A stretch of DNA of 64,000 bases from M3007 sp964550795 (lineage in GTDB: Bacteria > Bacteroidota > Bacteroidia > Chitinophagales > Saprospiraceae): contig CAZKBH010000001.1 in NCBI GenBank assembly GCA_964550795.1, positions 1-64,000 of the forward strand, written 5' to 3'. Under the pieces are notes generated by a model. That model made no database searches. It was given only the letters and a program-made list of their open reading frames with translations, and was not told where the DNA came from. This document shows positions 53,429-63,467 of this stretch, piece by piece. The position numbers and the translations under genes are program-made. Every line of letters begins with the position of its first letter. Within the stretch, counting starts at the first letter, position 1.

Positions 53429-54547
53429 GTGCATCTTTCCCAGCTAAAACTCACCCATTTTAAAAGTTACGAATCGCAAAAATTCGACTTTTCTCCACGG
53501 CTCAACTGTCTGACGGGCCTTAATGGGGTAGGCAAAACCAATGTGCTCGACGCGGTGCATTTTTTGTGTCTTTGTAAAAGTCACGCCGGCCTGAACGACA
53601 AAAACCTGATACGGCATGGCGAAACGTTTTTCAGGCTCGAAGGCCGATTTGAAGCATCGGAGGCGACCACAAAAATTGTGGCCAAATACCAATCCGGACA
53701 ACGCAAGGAGATTGAACGAAACGGCAACCCATACGAACGTTTGGCAGATTATATCGGCCAATACCCGGTGGTGATGATTGCGCCCGACGATGTATCGTTG
53801 GTGCAGGAAGGAAGTGAAGACCGGCGGCGGTTTTTGGATGCCACCTTATCGCAGATTTCACCCGATTATTTGCATAATTTATTGATTTACAATGCTTTAA
53901 TTAAGCAACGAAACGCACTCCTCAAACTTTTTGCCGAGCAAAGACGCTTTGATGGTATTTTACTTGAAAGTCTCGACCGACAAATTCCTGCTCCCGCAAG
54001 GGTCATTTTTGAACAACGCAAACACTTTGTGGAAGCCTTCGAGCCTTTGTTTGTGGAATATTATGCCGCTATTTCCGGTAGTCGGGAAACGGTGGGCGTG
54101 CGGTATGATTCAGATTTGGCCAAGGGTGATTTTGTTGCGTTATTGCAACAGGTTTTAGAGAAAGATCGGCTTTTGCAACGCAGCACTGTGGGGCCGCACC
54201 GGGATGATTTGGCACTTTTTATGGATGGCCAACTGGTCAAAAAATTTGCCTCACAGGGCCAGCTAAAATCTTTTCTACTCGCCCTGCGGCTTGCGCAATA
54301 TGAAGTGCTTCGCAGTGAGAAAAAGCGCAGTCCGATTCTGTTATTGGATGATATTTTTGACAAACTGGATGCCCAGCGCGTTCGCCAATTGATTGCACTG
54401 CTGATCGGGCGCAATTTTGGGCAAATATTCATCACAGATACTCAGCGGGATCGCATCGAATCGGTCATTGTTTCTTTTTCAGGCGACTACAAGATGTTTG
54501 AATTCATAGGGCAGGATGGGCAGCTCAGGGTGTTAACGGATGGCTAG
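53429..54547 (+). CDS. recF: DNA replication/repair protein RecF
   Basis: 372 residues from the GTG at 53429, matching RecF length. Frames reading further upstream translate minisatellite sequence (PLTPLSTLSTFPPLS) and are not protein. SMC-like ATPase for gap repair: Walker A GLNGVGKTN (about residue 32), the signature SQGQLKSFLLALRLA and Walker B ILLLDDIFDKLD. The -7 box is 4 nt from the start. Confidence 0.95.
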   Translation: MHLSQLKLTHFKSYESQKFDFSPRLNCLTGLNGVGKTNVLDAVHFLCLCKSHAGLNDKNLIRHGETFFRLEGRFEASEATTKIVAKYQSGQRKEIERNGNPYERLADYIGQYPVVMIAPDDVSLVQEGSEDRRRFLDATLSQISPDYLHNLLIYNALIKQRNALLKLFAEQRRFDGILLESLDRQIPAPARVIFEQRKHFVEAFEPLFVEYYAAISGSRETVGVRYDSDLAKGDFVALLQQVLEKDRLLQRSTVGPHRDDLALFMDGQLVKKFASQGQLKSFLLALRLAQYEVLRSEKKRSPILLLDDIFDKLDAQRVRQLIALLIGRNFGQIFITDTQRDRIESVIVSFSGDYKMFEFIGQDGQLRVLTDG

Positions 54548-54903
54548 TGCCGCATCCGGTCAATGTGCCGTGAATTGGGCTGTTCAAATTTTCTTGCTTG
54601 CTTTTATTAAACTTTTTTCCTGATTAGGGGTATTTCAGGCGCTTTGGCACTGCTTTTGCCTGTAAAAAATTACGTGTGTAATCGTTAGGATTTGCAATCC
54701 TTATCGCCCAGGATTAAGTACTTACCTTTACATACCAAGCATCCCCCCGATTTTTTTTTGTGCTTGTCCAAACTTTAGGTTCTGGGTTTTATCCAGACAA
54801 GCAATCTCGTTCTCCCATGCTCATGACGATTCTCAATGTCATGAGCCGCTGGTTTTTTTTAATTCGCACGTTTTAAGAACTATTGAATCGTTAACGTCCA
54901 ACC
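54548..54903. other. gene-free stretch upstream of cytochrome c peroxidase
   Basis: 356 bp, AT-rich, no credible ORF. A small palindrome (AGGATTTGCAATCCT region, about 54687-54702) is the only structure noticed. No promoter or RNA element was identified with confidence. Confidence 0.5.
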
Positions 54904-56256
54904 ATGAAAAGATCATTTACCTTATTTCTGCTGCTCGCCACCACAGGCTACTTTTTGTCCTGCGTTCACGAGCCTGATTTTAATTTTGATAAACTACTCG
55001 AAGAACAACTTAGTGTCCGCTCTGCCACAGGGTCTTACGAGGGCTATATCATGCCCGACGGATTTGATTTGACCGCATTGCCGAATCAGGATGCAAAAAA
55101 TCCGGTCACTAAAGCGAAGGTTGAATTAGGCAAAATGTTGTTCTACGAAACAGGTCTTGCCTTGGAAAATAAATACCCAGAATCCAAGGGCACTTTTTCT
55201 TGCAGCAGTTGCCACGTGCCTTCTCGTGGCTTTACAGCGGGCCGCTTTCAGGGTATCGCCGACGGGGCCTGGGGCTTTGGCTTAAGTGGAGAATCCAGAA
55301 ACAAAATACCAGTTTATCTTGGAGATGAGGTGGATGCACAAGGCGCAAGACCCTTGCCCGTGGTTAATCTGGCCTATGTTACCAACGCACTTTGGGCGGG
55401 CAGTTTTGGCTCTTTTAGTGTAAACGAGGGTACCGAGGCCGTCTGGAATCAGGATACCCTCATAGAAATCAACTTTAAAGGGCTCATGGGCCTGGAGGCC
55501 AATAACGCGCGGGCTTTGGCGGTACACCGGCAGGTAATCAACAAGGCGGTGATGGATTCCCTCGGCTACACGGCCATGTTTGATGAGGCGTTTCCGGAAA
55601 TTCCGGAAAACGAGCGTTACAACCGACTTACCGGAGGCTTTGCCATTGCGGCCTATTTCCGCACCATTCTGACCAATCAAGCGCCCTTTCAGAAATGGCT
55701 TAAAGGAGAAAAATCAGCCATGACAGAATCGCAAAAGAAAGGTGCGCTCTTGTTTTTTGGCAAAGCCGGCTGTGCAAATTGCCACAACAGTCCCTCCTTG
55801 AACAGCGACCCACACGAGTTTTTTGCACTGGGTGTCAAGGATTTATATCAAAGTGGGTTCAATGTTTTTGCCACCGGGCCGAACGATAAACGCAACTTTG
55901 GGCGAGGCGGATTCACCAGCCAAGCATTGGATATGCATAAATTTAAAGTCCCGCAATTGTACAATCTCCGCGATGTGGGATTCTATTTCCACGGTGCAAG
56001 CAAGCAATCGCTGCGGGAAGTGGTAGAATATTTCAACCACGCCATTCCTGAAAATCCATTGGTGCCAGAAGGCCAGATTTCTGCCTTCTTCCGGCCCCTC
56101 GGATTGACCCCTGACGAAGTGGATGACCTGACGGAATTCCTTGCAAATGGTTTGTTCGACCCGGCCATGGAACGTTATGTGCCTGCCAATACCATGTCTG
56201 GAAACTGCTTCCCCAACAACGATCCGCTTTCGGTGATTGAGATGGGTTGTAAATAG
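54904..56256 (+). CDS. di-haem cytochrome c peroxidase family lipoprotein
   Basis: 450 residues. Lipobox (TTGYFLSC) anchors it in the envelope. Two c-type haem sites, CSSCH (about residue 100) and CANCH (about 295), define the CcpA/MauG group, which reduces hydrogen peroxide or oxidises partner proteins. ELGKMLFYETGLA and NFGRGGFTSQALDMHKFKVP are typical. No electron-donor gene is adjacent. Confidence 0.93.
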   Translation: MKRSFTLFLLLATTGYFLSCVHEPDFNFDKLLEEQLSVRSATGSYEGYIMPDGFDLTALPNQDAKNPVTKAKVELGKMLFYETGLALENKYPESKGTFSCSSCHVPSRGFTAGRFQGIADGAWGFGLSGESRNKIPVYLGDEVDAQGARPLPVVNLAYVTNALWAGSFGSFSVNEGTEAVWNQDTLIEINFKGLMGLEANNARALAVHRQVINKAVMDSLGYTAMFDEAFPEIPENERYNRLTGGFAIAAYFRTILTNQAPFQKWLKGEKSAMTESQKKGALLFFGKAGCANCHNSPSLNSDPHEFFALGVKDLYQSGFNVFATGPNDKRNFGRGGFTSQALDMHKFKVPQLYNLRDVGFYFHGASKQSLREVVEYFNHAIPENPLVPEGQISAFFRPLGLTPDEVDDLTEFLANGLFDPAMERYVPANTMSGNCFPNNDPLSVIEMGCK

Positions 56257-56260
56257 GCCC

Positions 56261-57094
56261 TCAAAATCCCCCACAACTCGCGGGCCTATCCTGCGTGAGG
56301 TACAGGTCAATTTGTTCACCCTTGCGCATCGTTCCGTTGGGCTCGTATTTGGGGCTTTGGCGCCATACGTAGGCGTTTTCTTCGTCGGTTACGCTGGCAT
56401 CTTTTAGGATGGTACCAATGCTGAGTTCAGCGGTTTGGAGTAAGAACTTAGCCTCGCCGAGGGTATGACAAACACAATCGGGCATGTTCACGGTGAGGGT
56501 CACTTCTTCACTCACCACAAAATCAATGGTGGCACCCATCTCGACGGGCACAGACTCGTAGCGAAGTTTTTCAGTGATGGTATCGCCTTTGTACAGCACG
56601 TCAATGATGGTATTTGGACCAACATTCGGGTCGGCAGCACGGGCCACGATACGTGGTTTTAGCCCGATTCGCGTGAGCCTTCGTGCGTAGATATCGTAGC
56701 CGTCGCCGCTTTTGAGGGAGGGAAGTTTCAGGATATCAGGGTTGTTTTTCGTCACCGTGAAATAAATCGTTCGGCCTTCCTTCACCCTGCTGTTGGGCTT
56801 TGGATCCTGTGCGACAATTTGTCCGGGCGGCTCGCCGGGTACAAAGATGGAATCGCTCACGGACACACCGAAATCCCGCGCCCGCGCTTTTTTGGCTGCC
56901 TCACGGAAACTCATGCCCATGTAGCTGGGCACTTGTACACTTTCCCCGTGATTAGTATAGCATTTGAGCCACCAAAACGTGAGCATGAGCAGTCCAGCCA
57001 TGACGCCGACCATTCCAAGACAATTTTTCAGCACAAACGGTGTGGTGAAAAACGCGTACATTTCAACGCCTAAACGGCGAATTTTTGACCACAT
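56261..57094 (-). CDS. PASTA-domain single-pass membrane protein
   Basis: 277 residues. Membrane helix about residues 22-44 (NCLGMVGVMAGLLMLTFWWL), then three PASTA domains (about 50-115, 120-190, 195-270): VPSYMGMSFREAAKKARARD, LPSLKSGDGYDIYARRLTRI, MPDCVCHTLGEAKFLLQTAE. PASTA domains bind peptidoglycan or muropeptides; here no kinase or transpeptidase domain is attached. A -7 box lies at 57149-57142. Confidence 0.88.
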   Translation of the reverse strand: MWSKIRRLGVEMYAFFTTPFVLKNCLGMVGVMAGLLMLTFWWLKCYTNHGESVQVPSYMGMSFREAAKKARARDFGVSVSDSIFVPGEPPGQIVAQDPKPNSRVKEGRTIYFTVTKNNPDILKLPSLKSGDGYDIYARRLTRIGLKPRIVARAADPNVGPNTIIDVLYKGDTITEKLRYESVPVEMGATIDFVVSEEVTLTVNMPDCVCHTLGEAKFLLQTAELSIGTILKDASVTDEENAYVWRQSPKYEPNGTMRKGEQIDLYLTQDRPASCGGF

Positions 57095-57141
57095 GTGATT
57101 GGGTTTCTAAATTAAATGGTTCAATGGAGCACTGATTTGGG

Positions 57142-57149
57142 CAAATGTA
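57142..57149 (-). promoter_or_regulatory. -7 box of the PASTA gene
   Basis: Minus-strand TACATTTG, 47 nt upstream of the ATG. Confidence 0.4.
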
Positions 57150-57240
57150 GGCACCCTGCGCAAAAAGAACGCGTCGTTTTTCATTCCTTGTTTTTCTTTG
57201 TGCCTCAAACCTCTAACGCTTGCAACCCAATTCACACTCC

Positions 57241-58323
57241 ATGTCGCGTCTTATCCTCGATTCTTCCAATCCACCAGAACCCGGCCAGGTCGTTTGGCGC
57301 TCACCAAGTAACATCGCACTCATCAAATATTGGGGTAAACATGGCGTGCAATTGCCCCGAAATCCGTCGCTGAGCCTTACCCTGGCTTCTTCCTGCACCG
57401 ACACGCAACTGGAATACAGTTTCCGGGATGGTGCCAGCAATGATGGGCAAATTGAGCTTGATTTTTTGTTCCATGGGGAAGAAAATGAGGCTTTTCGCGC
57501 AAAAACCTTGCAATATCTCAACAGTTTGTTGCCAACCATGCCGTTTTTGCAACAACTGAAACTCAGCATACACACCGGAAATTCCTTTCCACATTCTGCT
57601 GGCATCGCTTCTTCTGCCTCGAGCATGAGCGCCCTGGCCCTTTGTTTGTGCTCTTTGGAAGATCGTTTTTTTGGCACCCTGCAAGACCCTGCGGCGTTTG
57701 ACCAAAAAGCTTCTGTGTTGGCGCGTTTGGGCAGTGGTTCTGCATGCCGCAGTATTTTTCCCCATGCAGCCGTTTGGGGTGTCAGCCAACAAGTGCCCGG
57801 CAGCAGCGACGAATACGCGGTGCCCGTTGGAGAATCGTTGAATTCAATGTTCAAGGATTTTCACGACGATATTTTGATCGTCAGCAGTGAAGAAAAAACG
57901 GTGAGCAGCCGCGCGGGTCATGCCTTGATGGACGGCAATCCGTACGCAGAACCCCGGTATGCGCAAGCCCGTGTACGACTCTCAAACCTGCTCGACGCGA
58001 TGCGCACAGGAGACTTGCCTGTTTTTGGAAAAATCGTTGAGGATGAGGCACTTACGCTGCATGCTCTGATGATGTGCAGCAATCCCTCCTACACGCTTAT
58101 GCGCCCTGAGTCACTCGCAATCATCGAAAAAGTACGGCAGTACCGGGCAGACACAGGCCACCAGGTGTATTTCACGCTGGATGCCGGCCCCAATGTGCAC
58201 CTGCTGTATCCCGGCGATATCATCGTGGACGTACGCAAGTTCATCGAAGATCATCTCGAAGAACACTGCGAGGGCGGCCATGTGCAGCAGGATTGGGTGG
58301 GCGAAGGCCCGGAGGAAATGTGA
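57241..58323 (+). CDS. mvaD: diphosphomevalonate decarboxylase
   Basis: 360 residues from the ATG at 57241. GHMP enzyme of the mevalonate pathway, making isopentenyl diphosphate from mevalonate diphosphate. SPSNIALIKYWGKHG, SLSLTLASSCTDT, GIASSASSMSALALCLCSLE (phosphate loop), SGSACRSI and the C-terminal YFTLDAGPNVHLLY match the family. Other mevalonate genes are not in the window. Its stop abuts the convergent M1 peptidase stop. Confidence 0.95.
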   Translation: MSRLILDSSNPPEPGQVVWRSPSNIALIKYWGKHGVQLPRNPSLSLTLASSCTDTQLEYSFRDGASNDGQIELDFLFHGEENEAFRAKTLQYLNSLLPTMPFLQQLKLSIHTGNSFPHSAGIASSASSMSALALCLCSLEDRFFGTLQDPAAFDQKASVLARLGSGSACRSIFPHAAVWGVSQQVPGSSDEYAVPVGESLNSMFKDFHDDILIVSSEEKTVSSRAGHALMDGNPYAEPRYAQARVRLSNLLDAMRTGDLPVFGKIVEDEALTLHALMMCSNPSYTLMRPESLAIIEKVRQYRADTGHQVYFTLDAGPNVHLLYPGDIIVDVRKFIEDHLEEHCEGGHVQQDWVGEGPEEM

Positions 58324-61300
58324 TTATCGGGTTAGATTCTCTATCGTTCTGACGGGGTCGGAAAAATTGATGCGCAAACTCCAGGAGATCATTTTTCGAT
58401 AATCTCCGCCGCAAAAAATGGCGGATGGATTGCTGCCACCCGCTTGTTGGCAGTATAAATCCCGAAGCGATTTTGAGTTGACCAGGGGGAAATAAAACTC
58501 CAGCCCTCCTTTGAAAAATTCGAGCAACAAGCCGCCACTCCAAACCAATTGCTCGTTGAGGGGGCGATTTTGCCCGAGCGGCGTTGCATCATCGAAATAA
58601 CCGACATCAAAGTAAGGTTTCAGGGGAATGCCAATGGGGAGCCGAACCGGTAAATCGGCCCTTAAATTCAGGGCGAGCAGGAAATTATTCGAATTGCCGA
58701 AGGTCTCTCCGAAGGCCGGGCCGAAGGCTCCCTTGAAACCACCATCAGACTGACTTACCCGCCGTCCTACAAAGTCGCTGTCTCCCGAGCGTGCCGGAAA
58801 CAAATGATCAAATCTGTAATCGTTAAATCCTTGTGGATTGAGACTGAAAGCGGTTTCGTGCACACTTCTATTGCGCTGAGAATTGACCAAAAAGTACCCG
58901 GCAAATGCACGCATAGTCACTTTCCGCTTTTCCTGATAATAAAACTTTTGCTGCCATTCGACGGTGCTGCGCAGATACGAAACGGTCCGGTTGAAGTCGT
59001 CGCGATATTCCTGATTTTCAAGGGCAAACACCAGTTTGTATGGATTTGGCAGACCCAATTGTTGTGCCTCATAACGCAGCTCGTGGATGATATTGTTTTT
59101 CCATTTTTTTCCCAGAAACGCCCCTTCAAAATTCCGAATATCCTGCTCCCTGCCAACGAACAACGTTCTGAAATTCAAGGTATGCCAGAACGCCGTGGAG
59201 TGGCTGGGCAGCTCGACCTGAAGTAGTGGCATTACCCGGTAGAATTTACGGTAATAATCGTCCTGTTCGTTGAAATCGAAGTCGAACGTTTTGGCCGTGA
59301 CACCCACCGTGACTTTAGGAACTGCACCCACAGGAAAAAACTTGTAGCGCACATCGGCCAGCCCTACAAACCGCCTGGAACCAGTAGCGTAGCCCGGGAG
59401 CAGGTAATATTGAACTTTTCTGGAGGGAAGCGGCGGGTTGTACAACACCAGGCCGACCATGGTTTTGTCGTAATTATTCCAGCCTAGCCAAGGCACTACC
59501 CCAAGGGTGTTGCGGCGCGAATTTTGAAACAGGGCTAAAGGCCGATATTCCAATGGCCGAACACCCGGAAACCAGCCTGAGCTGCGCCTAAAATTGTTTT
59601 TTCGATTGATATCCAAGGTTTTACGCTCAAAATCAATTTCAAAAGCATCCACGGAATCCATTTGAAACTCCAGGGTTTGTCGCTTTTCGTTAGACGCCTC
59701 GAACCATTTGGTCCCCACGGGTTGCCCGTTGCGAAGTCCTGTTATTGAAAATGGGGTGTTCAATTGTCCCTTGTTTTCAATCTCCAGTTCCCATCGGTCT
59801 TGTTTGAACTGAACTTTTTTAAGTTTGTAATCTACCTGCTGCTGCGTTTGCATCGCCTCAAAAAACCAATCAGATTGCAGGTCATTTTCGTTTAAAACAG
59901 CCCGTAAATCTTCGGGATACGGGTGCCTGAACTGCCAACGCTGGTAGTATGTCTGCATGGCCGAGTCAAATTTTGCCGTTCCGGAAGCGCTTTCCAGCAA
60001 TTCCATACAATGCGCCGTTTTCATATAAACCTGAAGCCCATACCCGAGTTGTGTAAACTCTTTGGAATGCGTGTCCGGAGGCGTATCCCGACGATCGCGG
60101 GCTAGTACAAGGAGGCCGGTTTCAACCAAACTACCTTGCTTTTCCTCGTCAAAAATAAAATCGGGGATATCCATGAGGCTATTGCTCCGATAATACTCCG
60201 ACATGTACCGGTTTTCGTAATAGGAATTCAGCCCCTCATCCAGGAAAGGATGATCGCGCTCGTTGGAGGCGAGAATGCCATAAAACCAATTGTGTCCCAC
60301 CTCGTGCGTGATAACCTGGTCGAGGGCTTTGGCATTGGATGAATTGCCGATGACGGTCACCATGGGGTATTCCATTCCACCGCCAGCGCTGAGTGCGGAA
60401 TGAACAGCAGTAGCCTGCGGGTAGGGGTATTCACCTACTTTATCGGAATAAAACTCGACGGATCGGCGGACATAAAACGCGGCTTTTTTCCACAATTGGG
60501 ATTGGGCTGTGCGGATTTTAGTTTGTTTGGAGCTCGGGAACATGGCCCAACATTCCACCATTTTGCCGGATGCGAGCCGAGCGGTGTCTTTCAGGACCAA
60601 AAATCGTTTGTCGGCAAACCAGGCGAAATCATGCACCCGCTCGGCGGTGTAACGAATCGTCTTCATTTTCAGGCTCGAAGCCGGAAATGTATCGGCCCGA
60701 TGATGCTCTGTCTTGGCCAAACGCAATCTCGTTTCGACTTCTTTTTGGTGTAAAAATTCAATTTCCGAGGGCGTTTGAAGCGTTCCGGTGGCTCCCACCA
60801 CATAGTTTTCGGGTAAGCTTAGGCTTACGTCAAAGGACCCAAATTCTGCATAAAACTCGCCCATGTCGAGGTACGGCATGGGATGCCAACCCTTGTGGTC
60901 GTACACGGCTGGTTTGGGGTACCATTGGGTCATTTGGTACGAGGTTTCGACGTGCCCCAGGCGAGAAAACGAGGCCGGGATTTTTAAGAAGAACGGGGTT
61001 GAAATGCGCGTTTTGGACCCTGGATTAAGGGCTTTGGGTAAGCTAAGGACTGCGATGTCTGGATTTTTAGCATCGAATCGCCAGGTGATTTTTTGTCCGT
61101 CGGCGCTAAAATCCAGGCTTTGGTATCGGCCCAAATCGGATGCATCGGCAAAGTAGAATTCGCCATCGCCGTCGCGGAGTTTTTGTTTGCAGAAGGCGGA
61201 ATGGTGGTTTTTGAAGGCATTTCCCCACAAATGCACCCAGATTTCGCTCAGGGTATCGGGGGAATTATTGATGTATTCGAATTCAACCTTGCCCGTCAGG

Positions 61301-61413
61301 GAGTGCTGCAAGTCATCGAGGGTCGCCGAGATTTGATAGTTGACTTCTTGTTGGAAATAAGGCTTTTGGGCAAGCGCAGCGAAAGGTAAAAGGCAAAAAA
61401 AGAGTAATTTCAT
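58324..61413 (-). CDS. M1-family zinc aminopeptidase
   Basis: 1029 residues with a signal peptide (MKLLFFCLLPFAALAQ). Substrate-anchoring GGGMEYP at about residue 344-350, zinc site HEVGH (370-374) with E393 (LDEGLNSYYE). Trims N-terminal residues from peptides in the periplasm or outside the cell. The long C-terminal part, from about residue 630, is beta-rich and barrel-like (RYKFFPVGAVPKVTVGVTAK, SLRINFSDP); this part is unusual in typical M1 enzymes but seen in Bacteroidota. A -7 box lies 18 nt upstream. Confidence 0.93.
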   Translation of the reverse strand: MKLLFFCLLPFAALAQKPYFQQEVNYQISATLDDLQHSLTGKVEFEYINNSPDTLSEIWVHLWGNAFKNHHSAFCKQKLRDGDGEFYFADASDLGRYQSLDFSADGQKITWRFDAKNPDIAVLSLPKALNPGSKTRISTPFFLKIPASFSRLGHVETSYQMTQWYPKPAVYDHKGWHPMPYLDMGEFYAEFGSFDVSLSLPENYVVGATGTLQTPSEIEFLHQKEVETRLRLAKTEHHRADTFPASSLKMKTIRYTAERVHDFAWFADKRFLVLKDTARLASGKMVECWAMFPSSKQTKIRTAQSQLWKKAAFYVRRSVEFYSDKVGEYPYPQATAVHSALSAGGGMEYPMVTVIGNSSNAKALDQVITHEVGHNWFYGILASNERDHPFLDEGLNSYYENRYMSEYYRSNSLMDIPDFIFDEEKQGSLVETGLLVLARDRRDTPPDTHSKEFTQLGYGLQVYMKTAHCMELLESASGTAKFDSAMQTYYQRWQFRHPYPEDLRAVLNENDLQSDWFFEAMQTQQQVDYKLKKVQFKQDRWELEIENKGQLNTPFSITGLRNGQPVGTKWFEASNEKRQTLEFQMDSVDAFEIDFERKTLDINRKNNFRRSSGWFPGVRPLEYRPLALFQNSRRNTLGVVPWLGWNNYDKTMVGLVLYNPPLPSRKVQYYLLPGYATGSRRFVGLADVRYKFFPVGAVPKVTVGVTAKTFDFDFNEQDDYYRKFYRVMPLLQVELPSHSTAFWHTLNFRTLFVGREQDIRNFEGAFLGKKWKNNIIHELRYEAQQLGLPNPYKLVFALENQEYRDDFNRTVSYLRSTVEWQQKFYYQEKRKVTMRAFAGYFLVNSQRNRSVHETAFSLNPQGFNDYRFDHLFPARSGDSDFVGRRVSQSDGGFKGAFGPAFGETFGNSNNFLLALNLRADLPVRLPIGIPLKPYFDVGYFDDATPLGQNRPLNEQLVWSGGLLLEFFKGGLEFYFPLVNSKSLRDLYCQQAGGSNPSAIFCGGDYRKMISWSLRINFSDPVRTIENLTR

Positions 61414-61438
61414 GTCGAAAGTTCGAGCGGAGGAGGGG

Positions 61439-61446
61439 CAAATATA
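61439..61446 (-). promoter_or_regulatory. -7 box of the M1 peptidase gene
   Basis: Minus-strand TATATTTG, 25 nt upstream of the ATG. Confidence 0.4.
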
Positions 61447-61460
61447 ACGGTTACCTAATT

Positions 61461-61522
61461 GGGTTCAAGGAAGTGTGGCACGGCGCTCCCAAAATTTAGG
61501 TGTGCCACACTTTTCTGAACCC
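61461..61522. terminator. long stem-loop after the DUF4153 gene
   Basis: GGGTTCA-AGG-AAGTGTGGCAC (61461-61481) pairs with GTGCCACACTT-TTC-TGAACCC (61502-61522), broken only by a 3-nt internal bulge, in the spacer between two minus-strand genes. Confidence 0.65.
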
Positions 61523-61536
61523 GCTTCTCCAGCCGA

Positions 61537-63318
61537 CTATTTTTCTTTCACAAGTACCCAGCCATGGCAATAACTCAGTCGTTTTTCACCACTATCTACT
61601 ATAATTTCCATTTCCTCCACGATCAATCGAAGGGAAGCCCGTTTTCCGGAAAGTGCTATAGTTCGCTCCTGAAGCGGCAATTGAATATAGGTTGCAGCTT
61701 CCCGGTGGTCTATTTTTAAAGACCACATTTGAATGGCCGCGCTAAGGCTATAAGATTCCACGAGGGTAGATTTTCCATCCTTTTGCTGCCAAAATTCCAA
61801 CAATTGGCCGTTTTTGGAAAGCTCGAAGTAGTTGTTTGAAGCGGGACTTTCCGGGTTATTGCTTGGAATCAAATCAATTTTATAGGCGGTGTCAAATCCC
61901 TTGATATCCAGGGCGCTTGTAAGGTCAAAAGCATTGATATGCAGCGTTTTATGCGCATTTACGGCGCCTTCCTCTAAACCTAACCAAGTCATCAGACCAT
62001 TGTATTCGAGAAGTGCACTGTCGAGGGGTTGTGGAAGCAAATCGGCCAAAGCGTTTCGTTGTTCGAGATACAGGACGGTTGATTGGACTTGTGCGAATTC
62101 CGGGTCGGTAAGCGTAGGTTTACATGGTTTAAGGATGCCGTTTTCAAAGCATCCGTTTTGGCTTAAAATGTTGGTCAAAATGCCTTTTTGGCTTCTTACC
62201 GATACAGAAAAAGCGTTCAAAGGCCCAAAAGCCCAAGCCAGCGCAAACAATGCTAGGGATATTGGAATGAACTTGAGGTTGTCGTTTTTGGAAAACAAAA
62301 AATACAGGCAGGTAACGGCCAGCCAAACGCCGAGTCCTGCCACCAAAAAACGTTGCTCCGTGACCCCGTAATCCCCGATTCTTTTGCCGATGGCGATAAA
62401 AAGCATCCCGGTGAGCGGTAGCAGTACCCACCAAAACCAGCGTTTAAAGCCTCGTACCAAGGGACTGTTGTCTTCTTCCGACAAATAAAAATTGAGCAGA
62501 TACGTGAAAATGCCGGCCACTGAAAAGCCGATCACCAACGAGCTGACCCAGCCTCTGGGTAAGGTCCATTCCAAGCCAATTTTGGCGCCATAAGCATATA
62601 AAATAACAAAATACAGCAGGCTAATCGGAATCAGAATGTATTTGCAGAGGTTTCGGAACACCCAGCTGTACGCGGTACTTTCGGTTTCAAACGTGAATTT
62701 TCGGGGAAAATGGAAAAGGAAATACAGCGTGTTGAAAATACCAACGAGCAGGACGTACAGCTTGAGGTACAACTTTTCTTCAAGGTTAATTCCGAAAAGG
62801 TTGTCCACCGCTAAAATAGCCAGTGCCAGACCCGTGTACAGGATAAAGGTAAAGGCTAATCCGACGGTGATATTGGCAAAAATCTGGCGATTGTACTCCC
62901 AAAAATCGCGCACAGAACGCGTGTTCAAGTACGGAGCCACAGCCACCATCAAGTGTGCGACGAGTACCAAAACGAAGTATTGTGGCAGACCCACGCGATC
63001 AAAATCATCGGCGTTTGGGTCGAGCCAAAACCAATAAGCCAGCAAGGTCAATAAGCCCGAAAATTGGAGTATCCAGCCCCGTTTTTCCCCCCAACCCTTT
63101 GATTCTGAATAGGCTACGAGGGCTGTCAAAAAGGGAAGCCCCAACTGACAAACCATCCAAATGCGGGTGAAAAAGTCCTGTTCTTCTCTGGGACCGCTGG
63201 AGTCAATGAGCGCGAAACAGGCTACGGAGCCAAGGATAGCAATGAGCACAGCACCGGGAAAACGGCGTGCAACTTGCCCTAAAGCGGCGAACAAAAAGTC
63301 GGGAGTTGGTATTTTCAT
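61537..63318 (-). CDS. DUF4153-type multi-pass membrane protein
   Basis: 593 residues with ten or more hydrophobic segments over about residues 20-420 (for example LIAILGSVACFALID, VGLAFTFILYTGLALAILAV, WVSSLVIGFSVAGIFTYLL), then a soluble tail (about 425-593) ending LSYCHGWVLVKEK. Resembles DUF4153 proteins of Bacteroidota, whose function is unknown. A stem-loop at 61461 follows. Confidence 0.75.
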   Translation of the reverse strand: MKIPTPDFLFAALGQVARRFPGAVLIAILGSVACFALIDSSGPREEQDFFTRIWMVCQLGLPFLTALVAYSESKGWGEKRGWILQFSGLLTLLAYWFWLDPNADDFDRVGLPQYFVLVLVAHLMVAVAPYLNTRSVRDFWEYNRQIFANITVGLAFTFILYTGLALAILAVDNLFGINLEEKLYLKLYVLLVGIFNTLYFLFHFPRKFTFETESTAYSWVFRNLCKYILIPISLLYFVILYAYGAKIGLEWTLPRGWVSSLVIGFSVAGIFTYLLNFYLSEEDNSPLVRGFKRWFWWVLLPLTGMLFIAIGKRIGDYGVTEQRFLVAGLGVWLAVTCLYFLFSKNDNLKFIPISLALFALAWAFGPLNAFSVSVRSQKGILTNILSQNGCFENGILKPCKPTLTDPEFAQVQSTVLYLEQRNALADLLPQPLDSALLEYNGLMTWLGLEEGAVNAHKTLHINAFDLTSALDIKGFDTAYKIDLIPSNNPESPASNNYFELSKNGQLLEFWQQKDGKSTLVESYSLSAAIQMWSLKIDHREAATYIQLPLQERTIALSGKRASLRLIVEEMEIIVDSGEKRLSYCHGWVLVKEK

Positions 63319-63398
63319 TGTATGAATTGTTGCTGCAAGAAACGAATTTCTTGAAATTTAAGGAATTCTGCATGATACTGCATTAACGAGAACATGGC

Positions 63399-63406
63399 TA
63401 CTTTTG
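63399..63406 (+). promoter_or_regulatory. -7 box upstream of the last gene
   Basis: TACTTTTG, 61 bp before the ATG at 63468. A -33 element was not recognised. Confidence 0.4.
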
Positions 63407-63409
63407 CAG

Positions 63410-63440
63410 TTTACCCGCCGTAGCTTTAGCGAAGGAGGGC
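63410..63440. repeat. shared TTTACCCGCCG...GAAGGAGGG element, copy 2
   Basis: 31 bp matching 40219-40249 except at about four bases, here in the leader between a -7 box and the last gene. Confidence 0.8.
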
Positions 63441-63467
63441 AAATAATCATAAAAATCATACTCCACC

